Assembly: GCA_029260265.1 (NCBI GenBank)
Contig: JAJDDO010000029.1
Location: forward strand, 81,203 to 145,202
Source: Phycisphaerales bacterium
Lineage (GTDB): Bacteria > Planctomycetota > Phycisphaerae > Phycisphaerales > UBA1924
DNA: 64,000 bases
Reading direction: 5' to 3'
Shown piece by piece: positions 26,464 through 35,247 of this stretch. The notes beneath the pieces are model-generated. The model was given only the letters and a program-made list of their open reading frames with translations, was not told the DNA's origin and did not search any database. A program made the position numbers and the translations under genes. The number at the start of each line of letters is the position of its first letter. Position 1 is the stretch's first letter.

Positions 26464-27333
26464 TCAGATCTCGGTTAGTTTGTCATAGCTCTCGGGTCGG
26501 CGATCTCGGAAAAACTGCCAAGTATCGCGGACCTCGCGGATCATATCGAGATCGAGATCTGCGATCACCACCTCGTCGTCGTCGCGAGAACCCTCGACCA
26601 TGATCTGTCCGCGAGGATTGCAGAAGTAGGACTGCCCGTAGAACTTGCCGATGTTCCATGGCGATTCGGTACCCACACGATTGATGGCGCCGACAAAGTA
26701 CTGATTCGCGACCGCGTGCGCGGGTTGTTCGAGTTTCCAGAGGTACTCGCTGAGCCCCGCAACGGTTGCCGAGGGATTGAAAAGGATCTCCGCACCGTTG
26801 AGCCCGAGCATGCGTGCGCCTTCGGGGAAGTGGCGGTCGTAGCAGATATACACACCGATTTTGCCATAGGTGGTATCAAAGACGGGGTACCCGCCGTTGC
26901 CGGGTTTGAAGTAAAACTTTTCCCAGAATCCGGGCTGGCAGTGTGGGATGTGGTGCTTGCGGTACTTGCCGAGGTAGTTGCCGTTCTCATCGATGACCGC
27001 CGCGGTGTTGTAGTACACGCCGGTCATGTCCACCTCATAGATAGGCACGACCATAACCATTTTGTGTTTCTTAGCGAGTTTCTGCATGAGTTTGACGGTC
27101 GGACCGTCGGGGATCTGCTCAGCGATCTCATACCATCGGATGTCTTGCTCCGCGCAGAAATAGGGGCCGTAGAAGATCTCTTGAAGGCAGCACACATTGG
27201 CTCCCTTTTCCGCGGCTTGTTCGATCAGCGTGATGTGTTTTTCGATCATCGCTTCTTTTATTGCACCGAGATCGTCTGAGTCGGGCAGGGCGTTTGCGGC
27301 TTGGATGATTGCTGCGCGTGTCACTCTTGGCAT
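26464..27333 (-). CDS. Beta-ureidopropionase (N-carbamoyl-beta-alanine amidohydrolase)
   Basis: A 289-residue nitrilase-superfamily enzyme that releases ammonia and CO2 from N-carbamoyl-beta-alanine. The Glu-Lys-Cys triad is visible: Glu in CCLQEIFYGPYF, Lys in GKYRKHHIPH and Cys in GVYICYDRHFPEGAR. The start is set at ATG 27333 (MPRVTRAAIIQ), where the domain begins. The frame is open to 27483, but that would run into the 3' end of mmsA. The 53-nt gap to mmsA and 1-nt gap to the permease support an operon. Confidence 0.9.
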   Translation of the reverse strand: MPRVTRAAIIQAANALPDSDDLGAIKEAMIEKHITLIEQAAEKGANVCCLQEIFYGPYFCAEQDIRWYEIAEQIPDGPTVKLMQKLAKKHKMVMVVPIYEVDMTGVYYNTAAVIDENGNYLGKYRKHHIPHCQPGFWEKFYFKPGNGGYPVFDTTYGKIGVYICYDRHFPEGARMLGLNGAEILFNPSATVAGLSEYLWKLEQPAHAVANQYFVGAINRVGTESPWNIGKFYGQSYFCNPRGQIMVEGSRDDDEVVIADLDLDMIREVRDTWQFFRDRRPESYDKLTEI

Positions 27334-27386
27334 TTGATGTGTCTTTCTTGCAGAACTGAAAAATGTGAGAGAAGGAGCGGGGGTGT

Positions 27387-28883
27387 TTAGATCCAGCGTC
27401 GGACGGTGACGCGTGATTTGGTGAAGAACCGCACGCCGTCTTCCCCGTTGGTATGTAGATCGCCATAGAACGATTTTTTCCATCCGGAAAACGGGAAGGC
27501 GGCCATTGGAGCGGGGACGCCGACATTGATACCGATCATTCCAGCATTCACGGTGGTCTCAAATCGGTGGGCGGCGTGCCCCGAGTCCGTGAACATCACG
27601 GACATGTTGCCGTATTCAGATTTATTGACCTCCGCGACCGCAGCATCGAGGTCCGGAGCCCGCATGATCGAGAGCACCGGGCCGAAGATTTCCTCGGAAA
27701 CGATGGACATGTTCGAGGTGGTGTTGTCAAAGATGGTTGGGCCGACAAAGCACCCGGCGTTTGGCATCGAGCATTCCCGTCCGTCGAGGAGTAGATCGGC
27801 ACCGGCACTGACCCCGGCTTCGATGTAGCCAAGCACGCGGTCCTTGGCGGCCTGGTCTTGCAGTGGTCCCATATTCGTATTCTTGTCGCATCCGCGTCCA
27901 ACGCCGACGGCTTTGGCTTTTACAACCAAACCAGGGATAAGCCAGCCCGCGGCATCACCAACGGCAATCACGACTGAACCAGCAAGGCACCGCTGCCCGG
28001 TGTTGCCAAACGCCGAGCCAAACACGCCATCAATCGCGGCTTCTTTGTTCGCGTCGGGCATGATGATCGAGAAGTTCTTAGCACCGCACATGCATTGCAC
28101 ACGCTTGGCGTGGGCGCACCCGGTGGAGTAGATGTACTCGCCGGCTTTGGTCGAACCGACGAACGAGACTGCCCGGACATCATCGTGCTTGATAAGATGG
28201 TTGACGACATCTGGGCCGCCGTGCACAAGGTTGAGTACCCCTTCAGGGAATCCTGCTTCGTGAGCCAGTTCAATCGCACGGATGGTGGATGAGGGGTCGC
28301 GTTCAGAGGGTTTAAGTACGAAGGTGTTTCCGCTGGCGACCGCCATCGGCCACATCCAAAGCGGGACCATCATCGGGAAGTTGAATGGCGTGATTCCCAC
28401 ACAGACACCAAGGGGCAAGCGATCGACAGAGGAGTCGATCCCGACGCCCCCGTCGTCTTGGGTTCTGCAGAACGAGGACGAGACCGCGATGCGGGGAAGT
28501 GTCCTGCCCATCATAAGGATCGGTGCACCGCAGGCATGCTCGATGCAATCGATGCCGCGTCGGACCGAACCAACTGCTTCTGCGGTGGTCTTGCCGTGCT
28601 CTTGGACGATGATCTCGGCAAGTTCATCGACATGGGCTTCGAGAAGAACCTTATATTTGAAGAGGTGCTGAATCCGATCACCGACCGGGGTCTTTGACCA
28701 TGCCGGGTACGCCGCCGCTGCCGCCTGAACGGCCTTCTCCGCCATTCCAACATCGTCCATGGGCACCGATGCGATCGGATCGCCTGTCCCAGGATTGGTA
28801 TTTAGACGGAAGGTGCACTTGGCGGAGTGGACGGCTTTGCCCGCAATAATATGGGGGAGTACGGGTGCGGCTTGATCGCTCAT
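27387..28883 (-). CDS. mmsA: Methylmalonate/malonate-semialdehyde dehydrogenase (CoA-acylating)
   Basis: A 498-residue aldehyde dehydrogenase. VCVGITPFNFPMMVPLWMWP is the conserved N-terminal cofactor region, and the catalytic cysteine sits in FGNTGQRCLAGSV near residue 303. The MmsA subgroup differs from other ALDHs in using CoA and releasing acetyl- or propionyl-CoA. Here it would finish uracil and thymine breakdown by converting malonate or methylmalonate semialdehyde. It is the first gene of the minus-strand operon. The 220-nt region upstream carries a dyad shared with preA. Confidence 0.92.
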   Translation of the reverse strand: MSDQAAPVLPHIIAGKAVHSAKCTFRLNTNPGTGDPIASVPMDDVGMAEKAVQAAAAAYPAWSKTPVGDRIQHLFKYKVLLEAHVDELAEIIVQEHGKTTAEAVGSVRRGIDCIEHACGAPILMMGRTLPRIAVSSSFCRTQDDGGVGIDSSVDRLPLGVCVGITPFNFPMMVPLWMWPMAVASGNTFVLKPSERDPSSTIRAIELAHEAGFPEGVLNLVHGGPDVVNHLIKHDDVRAVSFVGSTKAGEYIYSTGCAHAKRVQCMCGAKNFSIIMPDANKEAAIDGVFGSAFGNTGQRCLAGSVVIAVGDAAGWLIPGLVVKAKAVGVGRGCDKNTNMGPLQDQAAKDRVLGYIEAGVSAGADLLLDGRECSMPNAGCFVGPTIFDNTTSNMSIVSEEIFGPVLSIMRAPDLDAAVAEVNKSEYGNMSVMFTDSGHAAHRFETTVNAGMIGINVGVPAPMAAFPFSGWKKSFYGDLHTNGEDGVRFFTKSRVTVRRWI

Positions 28884-28957
28884 TCTTCAGATATCCTTTT
28901 CATTCAAAGAGATGCAGAATCGTCCAGGCACGGCTCGAACGATTGCAATCGGCATTA

Positions 28958-28982
28958 TTGCAGATAAAACCTGATTCTGCAA
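28958..28982. promoter_or_regulatory. Putative operator upstream of mmsA (TTGCAGA-N11-TCTGCAA)
   Basis: A perfect 7-bp inverted repeat, TTGCAGA and TCTGCAA, with an 11-nt spacer, about 75 nt before the mmsA start in the divergent region shared with the M14 peptidase gene. The same half-site, spacer length and an A-rich spacer start recur before preA (20976-21000). A palindromic ATTGCAAT lies a few bases away. The likely reading is a dimeric repressor site for pyrimidine catabolism. Confidence 0.55.
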
Positions 28983-29103
28983 GCCTCCATGTGCCCAGAT
29001 CAAGGTTTTCTGGGGAATGCAACTCGCCTACTCGTTTGTGGTAGCATGATCTGTCGGCGTTCATGCCGAACGGTCTCAGAAGAGTTACAGCCAAAGGAAC
29101 CGA

Positions 29104-31023
29104 ATGCTCAATTACCATAGCCTCGCCCGCGTCCTCGCGATCGGGTTCGCCTCCAGTTCGCCATCCATCGCAGCCGTCAATCAGCGTGATGATGCAGTTC
29201 AAGACCATTCGCAGTCCGCGCGAGCCCTCGCCGGTGCATATGAACTTGCTGAGTTAGCCCAGATCGGGACGAGCCTTGAGGGGAGGGCGATTGAGTTGCT
29301 CACACTCGCGGGCAAGGGCGCCGCTCCAGAATCAAAGCCCGCTTTGCTTATCACCGCGGGCATCGATGCCCAGCACCTCGTTGGAACATCGACCGCTCTC
29401 GGCGTGGCGCAACGAGTTCTCCAAGAGCATCCAGAGGTACTCGAGCAGATGACCATCTATGTGATTCCATTGGTGAATCCAGACGGCGTCTTCCGGAATC
29501 AGCAGCGATTAACCATGGGACATGCCGGCAACGCAAGAAACATTGATCAGGACCGCGATCGAATGAGCGATGAGGACGGAGCAGAAGACCTCAACGGCGA
29601 CGGATACATCACCATGATGCGTCGGCTGAATCCACCGATTCAAGAGGCCCCAACACATATGGTGGATCCCGATGACCCGAGACTCAACGCTGAACCCAAA
29701 GCCGACAAGGGCGAGCGTGCGAGCTTCACGCTGTATTCTGAGGGGATCGATAACGATGGCGACGGCATGATCAATGAGGATGGATTCGATGCCGTTGATC
29801 TCAACGGCAACTTCATGCACCGATGGGACGAGTATGCGGTCGATTCGGGTAAGTACCAGTTGTCCGAGCCTGAATCGGCGGCATTGGCAGCGTTTGTACT
29901 CGGGCATCGCAATATTGTTATGAGCATGAGCTATGGCCTCAGCGACAATCTCATCAACACACCAGATACCAAGGGGAAAGACGCGAGCGGGCGAGCCCCA
30001 AAGGGGATCGATGCCGCCGATGCGGATCTCTATAAACGCGTTGCCCAACTTTACAAAGATGCCACTGGGCAGAACTCTGTCCCAAAGAGCACCGACGAGG
30101 GGTCCTTCCACGGGTGGCTCTACGCCCAGCAGGGAATCCCGAGTTTTACATCCGTTGTTTGGGTCCGTCCTGATCTTGAAGATGACACCCCGGAAACGGA
30201 TGGGGAGGACAATTCGGACGCAGCGGACAAAGCCGATGAGCCGGCAAATGATGGGCTTCATCCATCCGGAGTTGGTGATATCAGCCAAGAGACCATCGAC
30301 GAGTTGATCGAGGCCTATGAAGCAGAGACCGGTGAAGCGGTCGACGAATCGATGATGGCGATGGTGACACCAGAGATGATCGAGGGCTTTGCAGCGCAGG
30401 CGGGGGTGCAGGTACGCCGCATAGTTGAACCGGCACCAGAATCGGATGATTCGACAAAAGAATCGAAACCAAAGAAGCAGCCCAAGACCGAGGATGCAAA
30501 GTGGCTCGCATACTTTGATGCATCCGGTGTGCAGGGGTTCGTCGATTGGGAGGCGTTTGAGCATCCGACGCTCGGACCAGTCGAGATTGGTGGATTCGTT
30601 CCACTTTCACGGATAAACCCGCCTGACGATCAACTCGACCGGCTTGTTGACGAGCAGGCAGCCTTTGTGCTTGAACTTATTGATGCCCGCCCAATGATCG
30701 AGTTTGCAGGGCCACAAGTCACCAAGATCTCGGATGGTTTGTACGAAGTTCGTCTCGCGATTTCCAATGATGGGCAGATGCCCACAACCACTGCATTTTC
30801 AGAGTCGAAGCGCACGATCCGCCCGATGGTGGTTCGCATGTCTGCAGAAGTTGATCACATTCTCAGCGGGCAACGAATCTCGCGTGTTTGGGGCATCGGG
30901 GCCAACGGGGATCGGTCAGAACATCATTGGATTATTCGTACATCAGATATAGAACGAGAAACGATCGAGATTCTCGACCCGCGATACGGGAACCGCACAC
31001 TGAAGCTTGGAGACTTGAAATGA
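29104..31023 (+). CDS. M14-family carboxypeptidase homologue lacking catalytic residues
   Basis: A 639-residue protein with a hydrophobic, signal-like N-terminus (residues 7-24), related along its length to the zinc carboxypeptidase encoded next. The zinc and catalytic residues are gone. The HxxE loop reads AGIDAQHLVGTS (residues 85-96, Asp at the His position and His at the Glu position), the second histidine block reads MSMSYGLSDN, and the Glu270 block reads FTSVVW. Two acidic DxDxDG-like calcium loops are kept (DLNGDGYIT; DNDGDGMINEDG), and an acidic Glu/Asp-rich insertion lies near residues 355-385. It is probably a non-enzymatic secreted partner. AAAGGA precedes the ATG, and the stop overlaps the next start by 4 nt. 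Confidence 0.8.
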   Translation: MLNYHSLARVLAIGFASSSPSIAAVNQRDDAVQDHSQSARALAGAYELAELAQIGTSLEGRAIELLTLAGKGAAPESKPALLITAGIDAQHLVGTSTALGVAQRVLQEHPEVLEQMTIYVIPLVNPDGVFRNQQRLTMGHAGNARNIDQDRDRMSDEDGAEDLNGDGYITMMRRLNPPIQEAPTHMVDPDDPRLNAEPKADKGERASFTLYSEGIDNDGDGMINEDGFDAVDLNGNFMHRWDEYAVDSGKYQLSEPESAALAAFVLGHRNIVMSMSYGLSDNLINTPDTKGKDASGRAPKGIDAADADLYKRVAQLYKDATGQNSVPKSTDEGSFHGWLYAQQGIPSFTSVVWVRPDLEDDTPETDGEDNSDAADKADEPANDGLHPSGVGDISQETIDELIEAYEAETGEAVDESMMAMVTPEMIEGFAAQAGVQVRRIVEPAPESDDSTKESKPKKQPKTEDAKWLAYFDASGVQGFVDWEAFEHPTLGPVEIGGFVPLSRINPPDDQLDRLVDEQAAFVLELIDARPMIEFAGPQVTKISDGLYEVRLAISNDGQMPTTTAFSESKRTIRPMVVRMSAEVDHILSGQRISRVWGIGANGDRSEHHWIIRTSDIERETIEILDPRYGNRTLKLGDLK

Positions 31024-32795
31024 ACACTTCATCAAAGCAACTTCGTACGATTTTGATTTCTTCAGCGGTAGCCGCTGGAGGTGTTTGCTCCTCAAACGCG
31101 ATCGCTCAGCAGCAGGTGCCTTCCAAGGTTGACATCTCATGGAATCGGTTTTATGACTATGACGAGGTGACCACGATTGTGCACGATCTGGTCGATGCGT
31201 ATCCGGCTCTGCTCTCGCTGGAGTCCATCGGCAAAAGCGAGCAAGGGCGTGATTTGTGGGCGATTACTCTCAACAACCCGCAGACGGGACCAGCGGACAC
31301 CAAGCCCGCGATGTACATCGATGGGAATGTCCATGGCAATGAAATCCAGGCCACAGAAACGGTGCTGTACTCGATCTGGTACCTCACGAAATCGTACGGC
31401 GAAGTTGATCAGCTCACCGAGCTGATGGACCGTGTGGCGTTCTACTTTGTTCCATCACAAAACCCCGACGGGCGGGCGGAATGGTTCGCAAACCCGAATA
31501 CGCCCAACTCGGCCCGGACCGGGCAGCGTCCGACCGACAACGATGCCGATGGACTCTTTGATGAAGACCCGCCCGACGACCTCGACGGCGATGGGCACAT
31601 CACCCAGATGTGGAAGATAGACCCCAACGGGAGATACCGCAGGAACGAGGTTGATCCACGCATCATCGAGCGCGCACCCGAAGGCGTCGCGGGGACGCTC
31701 ACTCGGCTTGGCTCAGAGGGCATTGATAACGATGGCGATGGGCGGATGAACGAGGATGGACCGGGCGGGTACGACATGAACCGCAACTGGCCGAGCGATT
31801 GGCAGCCCAACTACATCCAGTTTGGCGCGGGTGAGCATCCCTTCGATCGACCGGAGACAAGAGCTGTTGGACAGTTTGTGCTCAACCATCCGAATATCGC
31901 TGCGGGACAGAGTTACCACAACGCAGGCGGGATGTTGCTGAGAGGACCCGGTGCATCCTATAGCGAGAACCTGTATTCGCGTTCAGACAAGCGCGTATAC
32001 GACAAGCTTGGCAATGCGGGTGAAGACCTCTTGCCGTTCTACAACTACATGGTGATTCATGCGGACCTCTACACCGTGCACGGTGGATTCGTCAACTGGC
32101 TCGCTGAGGGGCTTGGAATCACAAGCTTTACGAACGAGCTCTGGACAGAGGCACGCAAGCTCCCCGATCCTGGTCGCTCGTTTACCGAAACGGAGCGGAT
32201 GCATTGGCAAGATCGCATGCTCTTCGGGCAAACATTCACCGATTACACCGAGTTCAATCACCCAACCCATGGCCCGGTGTTGATTGGCGGGGGAACAAAG
32301 TATTCTTCGCGGGTGACCCCTCCATTCATGCTCGAAGAAGGGTGCCATCGAAACTTCGCGTTCACGATGTTCCATGCTTCGAGTATGCCCGAGTTATCAT
32401 TCCGTTGGGCTTCGATTAAGCAGATTGAAAACCAGCTCTGGGAGATCACCATCGAGATCGAAAATACCAACATCATCCCGACAAGGATGGGGCTCGCGGC
32501 CAGAAAACAGATCGGGCTTCCCGATTTGCTCGAGCTGCGTGGTCCAGAAACGGTGCTTTCGGGCACACTGTCTGATCGGTACGATCTGACAATCAGCCCT
32601 GTCGAGCATCGACCGGAGCGGATCCTCGTTGAAAGCGGCATCGGTGCGGAGAGTACAAGCACCTTCCGGTTCTTGGTCACAGGGTCCGAAGGGGATCGGG
32701 TCGATATTCGCTACACAGCGGAAAAGGCGAAGAACATTGCAGCGGCCTTCACCCTCCATCAAGCTGAGTCCGTGTCCTTCTCGTATGAGGAGTAA
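31020..32795 (+). CDS. Secreted M14-family zinc carboxypeptidase
   Basis: A 591-residue exported metallopeptidase. The signal peptide ends at SNAIAQ (about residue 29). Zinc ligands are His105 and Glu108 in DGNVHGNEIQ and a later His in QSYHNAGG near residue 300, and the catalytic Glu lies in FTNELW near residue 373. Inserted acidic loops (DDLDGDGHIT; DNDGDGRMNEDG) resemble calcium-binding repeats of planctomycete M14 proteins. It starts in ATGA with the previous gene, so an active and an inactive paralogue are made in step. It probably degrades extracellular or periplasmic peptides. Confidence 0.88.
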   Translation: MNTSSKQLRTILISSAVAAGGVCSSNAIAQQQVPSKVDISWNRFYDYDEVTTIVHDLVDAYPALLSLESIGKSEQGRDLWAITLNNPQTGPADTKPAMYIDGNVHGNEIQATETVLYSIWYLTKSYGEVDQLTELMDRVAFYFVPSQNPDGRAEWFANPNTPNSARTGQRPTDNDADGLFDEDPPDDLDGDGHITQMWKIDPNGRYRRNEVDPRIIERAPEGVAGTLTRLGSEGIDNDGDGRMNEDGPGGYDMNRNWPSDWQPNYIQFGAGEHPFDRPETRAVGQFVLNHPNIAAGQSYHNAGGMLLRGPGASYSENLYSRSDKRVYDKLGNAGEDLLPFYNYMVIHADLYTVHGGFVNWLAEGLGITSFTNELWTEARKLPDPGRSFTETERMHWQDRMLFGQTFTDYTEFNHPTHGPVLIGGGTKYSSRVTPPFMLEEGCHRNFAFTMFHASSMPELSFRWASIKQIENQLWEITIEIENTNIIPTRMGLAARKQIGLPDLLELRGPETVLSGTLSDRYDLTISPVEHRPERILVESGIGAESTSTFRFLVTGSEGDRVDIRYTAEKAKNIAAAFTLHQAESVSFSYEE

Positions 32796-33024
32796 AGCAC
32801 CTGAGATGGCGGGGTATCCAAGGTTTCTGACCGATGCCGTCAAGCCATAGTCCAGCTAAACTCAGGTAAGATTCGGCAGGACTGCCAGGAGGCGCGGATG
32901 GGGGTCCGATGACGAAATTGGCCGCAGACTTTGGTTTTCACGGAGAGCTTTGGAATGCGGACGAGGGCATTTTGAGCGGTTGGAGTCGTTTTTTGGTAAA
33001 AATTACGACTCGCTGAATGGGGTC

Positions 33025-33060
33025 AAAAAATGCCAAAGCCTCGTCATAAACGAGGCTTTG
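33025..33060 (-). terminator. Intrinsic terminator of tRNA-Arg
   Basis: A perfect 11-bp inverted repeat (33034-33044 with 33050-33060, CAAAGCCTCGT and ACGAGGCTTTG) with a 5-nt loop. On the minus strand it is followed within 4 nt by six T. It starts 4 nt past the tRNA-Arg 3' end. Confidence 0.85.
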
Positions 33061-33063
33061 AAG

Positions 33064-33137
33064 CACGCGCGGAAGGATTCGAACCCTCAACCTCCTGATC
33101 CGTAGTCAGGTGCTCTATCCAGTTGAGCTACGCACGC
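33064..33137 (-). tRNA. tRNA-Arg (anticodon ACG)
   Basis: A full cloverleaf on the minus strand: 7-bp acceptor (GCGTGCG / CGCGCGT with G1-U72 wobble), a D arm with GCTC/GAGC, anticodon stem CCTGA/TCAGG with loop CTACGGA, and a T arm with TTCGAAT. The anticodon is ACG, which after A-to-I editing reads CGU, CGC and CGA. CCA is not encoded. Confidence 0.95.
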
Positions 33138-33244
33138 ATCAGCCCGGCAATCCGGGTCTGGTATACGATAGGCATCTCGATCCAGAGGGCAAGTTCAATC
33201 GCCAAGAGAGTTGATTTCTTGCCCGAGAGGGCAACAATATACAC

Positions 33245-33267
33245 CCGCAGCGGCGTCTCCGCTGGGC
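33245..33267 (+). promoter_or_regulatory. Leader hairpin upstream of rpsT
   Basis: CAGCGG and CCGCTG pair across a 5-nt loop, 26-45 nt before the rpsT start, so any leader RNA would carry this hairpin. In other bacteria S20 regulates its own translation. Linking this hairpin to that control is only a guess. Confidence 0.3.
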
Positions 33268-33292
33268 TTTCATTGACGATACCAGGTACCAC

Positions 33293-33562
33293 ATGGCTCA
33301 TTCCAACTCTGCAAAGAAACGCGTCCGTCAAAACATCACCGCCCGTGCTCGTAATCGCTGGCGCATGCGCAATATGCGTGACGCGATGAAGAGCTTCGAG
33401 ACGGCACTCGACACCGGCACCAATGCCGAGGCGACTGCGGCATTCCGCACGGTCTCCGCAGTAATCGACCGAACTGCCCAGGCAGGGGTGATTCACTCCA
33501 ACCAGGCATCACGCCGCAAGAGCAGAATGAATGTTAAGCTCAAGGCGAAGGTCACGGGCTAA
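33293..33562 (+). CDS. rpsT: 30S ribosomal protein S20
   Basis: An 89-residue, strongly basic protein with the S20 N-terminus MAHSNSAKKRVRQNITARAR and the conserved C-terminal helix SNQASRRKSRMN. S20 binds 16S rRNA early in 30S assembly through a three-helix bundle, and the length is typical. It is monocistronic: tRNA-Arg is divergent upstream and an intrinsic terminator follows 30 nt after the stop. Confidence 0.97.
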   Translation: MAHSNSAKKRVRQNITARARNRWRMRNMRDAMKSFETALDTGTNAEATAAFRTVSAVIDRTAQAGVIHSNQASRRKSRMNVKLKAKVTG

Positions 33563-33592
33563 GCACTTCAACAGTGCGAATAAATAATTCAG

Positions 33593-33621
33593 AACCCGTC
33601 CAGTTTGGTGGACGGGTTTTT
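33593..33621 (+). terminator. Intrinsic terminator of rpsT
   Basis: A 10-bp perfect stem (33593-33602 with 33609-33618, core CCCGTCCA / TGGACGGG), a 6-nt loop and a run of five T at the 3' side, 30 nt after the rpsT stop. Confidence 0.9.
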
Positions 33622-33695
33622 GTATAGGCGGGCAATCACTCGGCTGCGATGGAACATGCCGATTACAGATGCAATGATCTGTGCAGCGAGGGACA

Positions 33696-34559
33696 ATGAG
33701 TTCGAAGCAACCATCACAACCTGTGGTCCTGCCAACGCAGGTCGCCCATGCCTGGGGCGAAGATCAACGGGGATATTTTTCGCTTTCGATGCGTCCGCTT
33801 CATATCTTGGTATTTTTGCTTCCAATCATTTTGTACTACGAGATTGGTTTGCTTGGGTGGGTTGGTACTCGCGGAACCGCATCGCTTACATCTCACGAGT
33901 TGCTCAGTCGGTTCTTTGAAGTCTTTGGAGTGCTCGGATTGCACCTGCCAGCGATTGCCCTTGTCGTCACACTCTTGCTGCAGCATGTGCTCACCCGCGA
34001 CAAATGGCGTATTCGCCCAATGGTTCTGTTTGCGATGATTGCAGAATCTGCGTTTCTTACCGGGCCTCTCATTATCCTTTGGATGGTTCTCAACTCTGGT
34101 GGAGCAAGTGGGGGGGGGACTGAGCAGGGGGCAGCGCTCGCGGCGGTTCAAGGGGGCGCCGAGGCAGCGGTCGCGCAGGCCTCGGTGTTTTCATCCGAGT
34201 TTCAGAACCGATTGATGATTGCGATGGGGGCGGGGCTCTATGAGGAGATGCTTTTTCGGCTGGTGCTGATTACCATGATTCACTTTGTGATCACCGATGT
34301 GCTTGGGTTTAAGGACAAGGCAGGAAAGATGGCTGCGGTCCTCGGGGCTGCGATTGCGTTTCTCTGGATCCATGACCAGATCCGGCTCAGTACGGGCGGG
34401 ATTGATCTCCGGCTAGCGGCATTCATCCTGGTCTCTGGTGTCTATCTTGGAGTGCTGTTTCTTGTCCGCGGGTTTGGAGTTGCGGTGGGTGTGCACCTGA
34501 TGTGGGACCTGCTCGCCTTTGTCATCCTCCCCGGATTTCGGGATATGAACGCCTCATAG
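33696..34559 (+). CDS. CPBP-family intramembrane metalloprotease
   Basis: A 287-residue membrane protein with about seven helices. The CPBP (CAAX protease/bacteriocin-processing) motifs are visible: GLYEEMLFRLVL (EExxxR, about residues 180-191), then WIHDQIR supplying the first histidine and VGVHLMWDLLAF the second near the C-terminus. Substrates of bacterial members are mostly unknown. The start at ATG 33696 follows GAGGGA, while GTG 33681 is in frame just upstream. An Ala/Gly-rich loop (about residues 134-165) faces outside the core. Confidence 0.85.
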   Translation: MSSKQPSQPVVLPTQVAHAWGEDQRGYFSLSMRPLHILVFLLPIILYYEIGLLGWVGTRGTASLTSHELLSRFFEVFGVLGLHLPAIALVVTLLLQHVLTRDKWRIRPMVLFAMIAESAFLTGPLIILWMVLNSGGASGGGTEQGAALAAVQGGAEAAVAQASVFSSEFQNRLMIAMGAGLYEEMLFRLVLITMIHFVITDVLGFKDKAGKMAAVLGAAIAFLWIHDQIRLSTGGIDLRLAAFILVSGVYLGVLFLVRGFGVAVGVHLMWDLLAFVILPGFRDMNAS

Positions 34560-34659
34560 GCCTGTGTTGAATCGACAAATTATTTGTGAATACCGCGTGC
34601 AAAATCTGGATGAAGTGATACAGTGCGCATGAAGCATTCGCTTTCGATGGAGATCAGCA

Positions 34660-34968
34660 ATGTCAGGTCTTGGATACGCGCTCGACGGGCTGTATTCGGC
34701 CGGGTGGTGGCCCGGTGATGGCGATGGGTGCATCCAGAGCGAAGATGGGCGATGGATGCCTGAGCACACCCTGATCATTGAGCAGTTCTCGCAAGCTGGG
34801 TTTCAAATCAGGGTCTCTGGGAACACCATGAATGAGCGATGCCGGGTTGAGTGGGCTCGATGGGGAGGTATCCGCGGATCCTCAGTAGGACGCAACCGAA
34901 CAGAAGCGTTGCTGATCGGTTACGCCGAGCTGATTCGTATGAATAGCTCGATGTTCACAGCGAGTTGA
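34660..34968 (+). CDS. Conserved-looking small protein of unknown function
   Basis: A 102-residue soluble protein that I do not recognise. It opens with LDGLYSAGWWPGDGDGCIQS and an amphipathic middle, and ends with a helix, RTEALLIGYAELIRMN. Codon use and GC match neighbouring core genes. There is no signal peptide and no metal or nucleotide motif. It lies between the CPBP protease gene (101-nt gap) and tRNA-Glu (41-nt gap) and appears to stand alone. Confidence 0.65.
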   Translation: MSGLGYALDGLYSAGWWPGDGDGCIQSEDGRWMPEHTLIIEQFSQAGFQIRVSGNTMNERCRVEWARWGGIRGSSVGRNRTEALLIGYAELIRMNSSMFTAS

Positions 34969-35009
34969 CGCTTGGGCTTCATGGCATACACTTTGATTCG
35001 GTCAAAGAC

Positions 35010-35084
35010 GGCCCCATCGTCTAGCCTGGTCCAGGACACCAGGTTCTCATCCTGGGAACGCGGGTTCAAATCCCGCTGGGGTCA
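35010..35084 (+). tRNA. tRNA-Glu (anticodon CTC)
   Basis: A cloverleaf with acceptor GGCCCCA/TGGGGTC, anticodon stem CCAGG/CCTGG, loop TTCTCAT (anticodon CTC) and T arm GCGGG-TTCAAAT-CCCGC. Discriminator A; CCA not encoded. Confidence 0.94.
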
Positions 35085-35091
35085 CTTCATT

Positions 35092-35122
35092 GAAAGCCTT
35101 GGGCATCATGCCGAAGGCTTTT
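35092..35122 (+). terminator. Intrinsic terminator of tRNA-Glu
   Basis: An outer stem AAAGCCTT / AAGGCTTT with an inner GGCAT / ATGCC stem, ending in TTTT, 8 nt after the tRNA. Confidence 0.8.
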
Positions 35123-35247
35123 CTAGTAGATCATCGGAAACAGTTCTCGTCGTCCGAGTCTGCATGACCTTGGCATGAGTGCGAGTTTTACATAAGATAT
35201 ATTATCGGACATTGGGCATACTGTCTCGCCATCGGTTTCAGCCATCG

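Noticed and set aside
26464..27483. Longer beta-ureidopropionase start at 27483
   Set aside because: It would add 50 residues with no family similarity that overlap the 3' end of mmsA in another frame; ATG 27333 is where the nitrilase fold begins.
32909..33016. 35-codon open frame with ATG in the gap before tRNA-Arg
   Set aside because: There is no SD at proper spacing, no terminator of its own, and the product shows no feature; too short to support.
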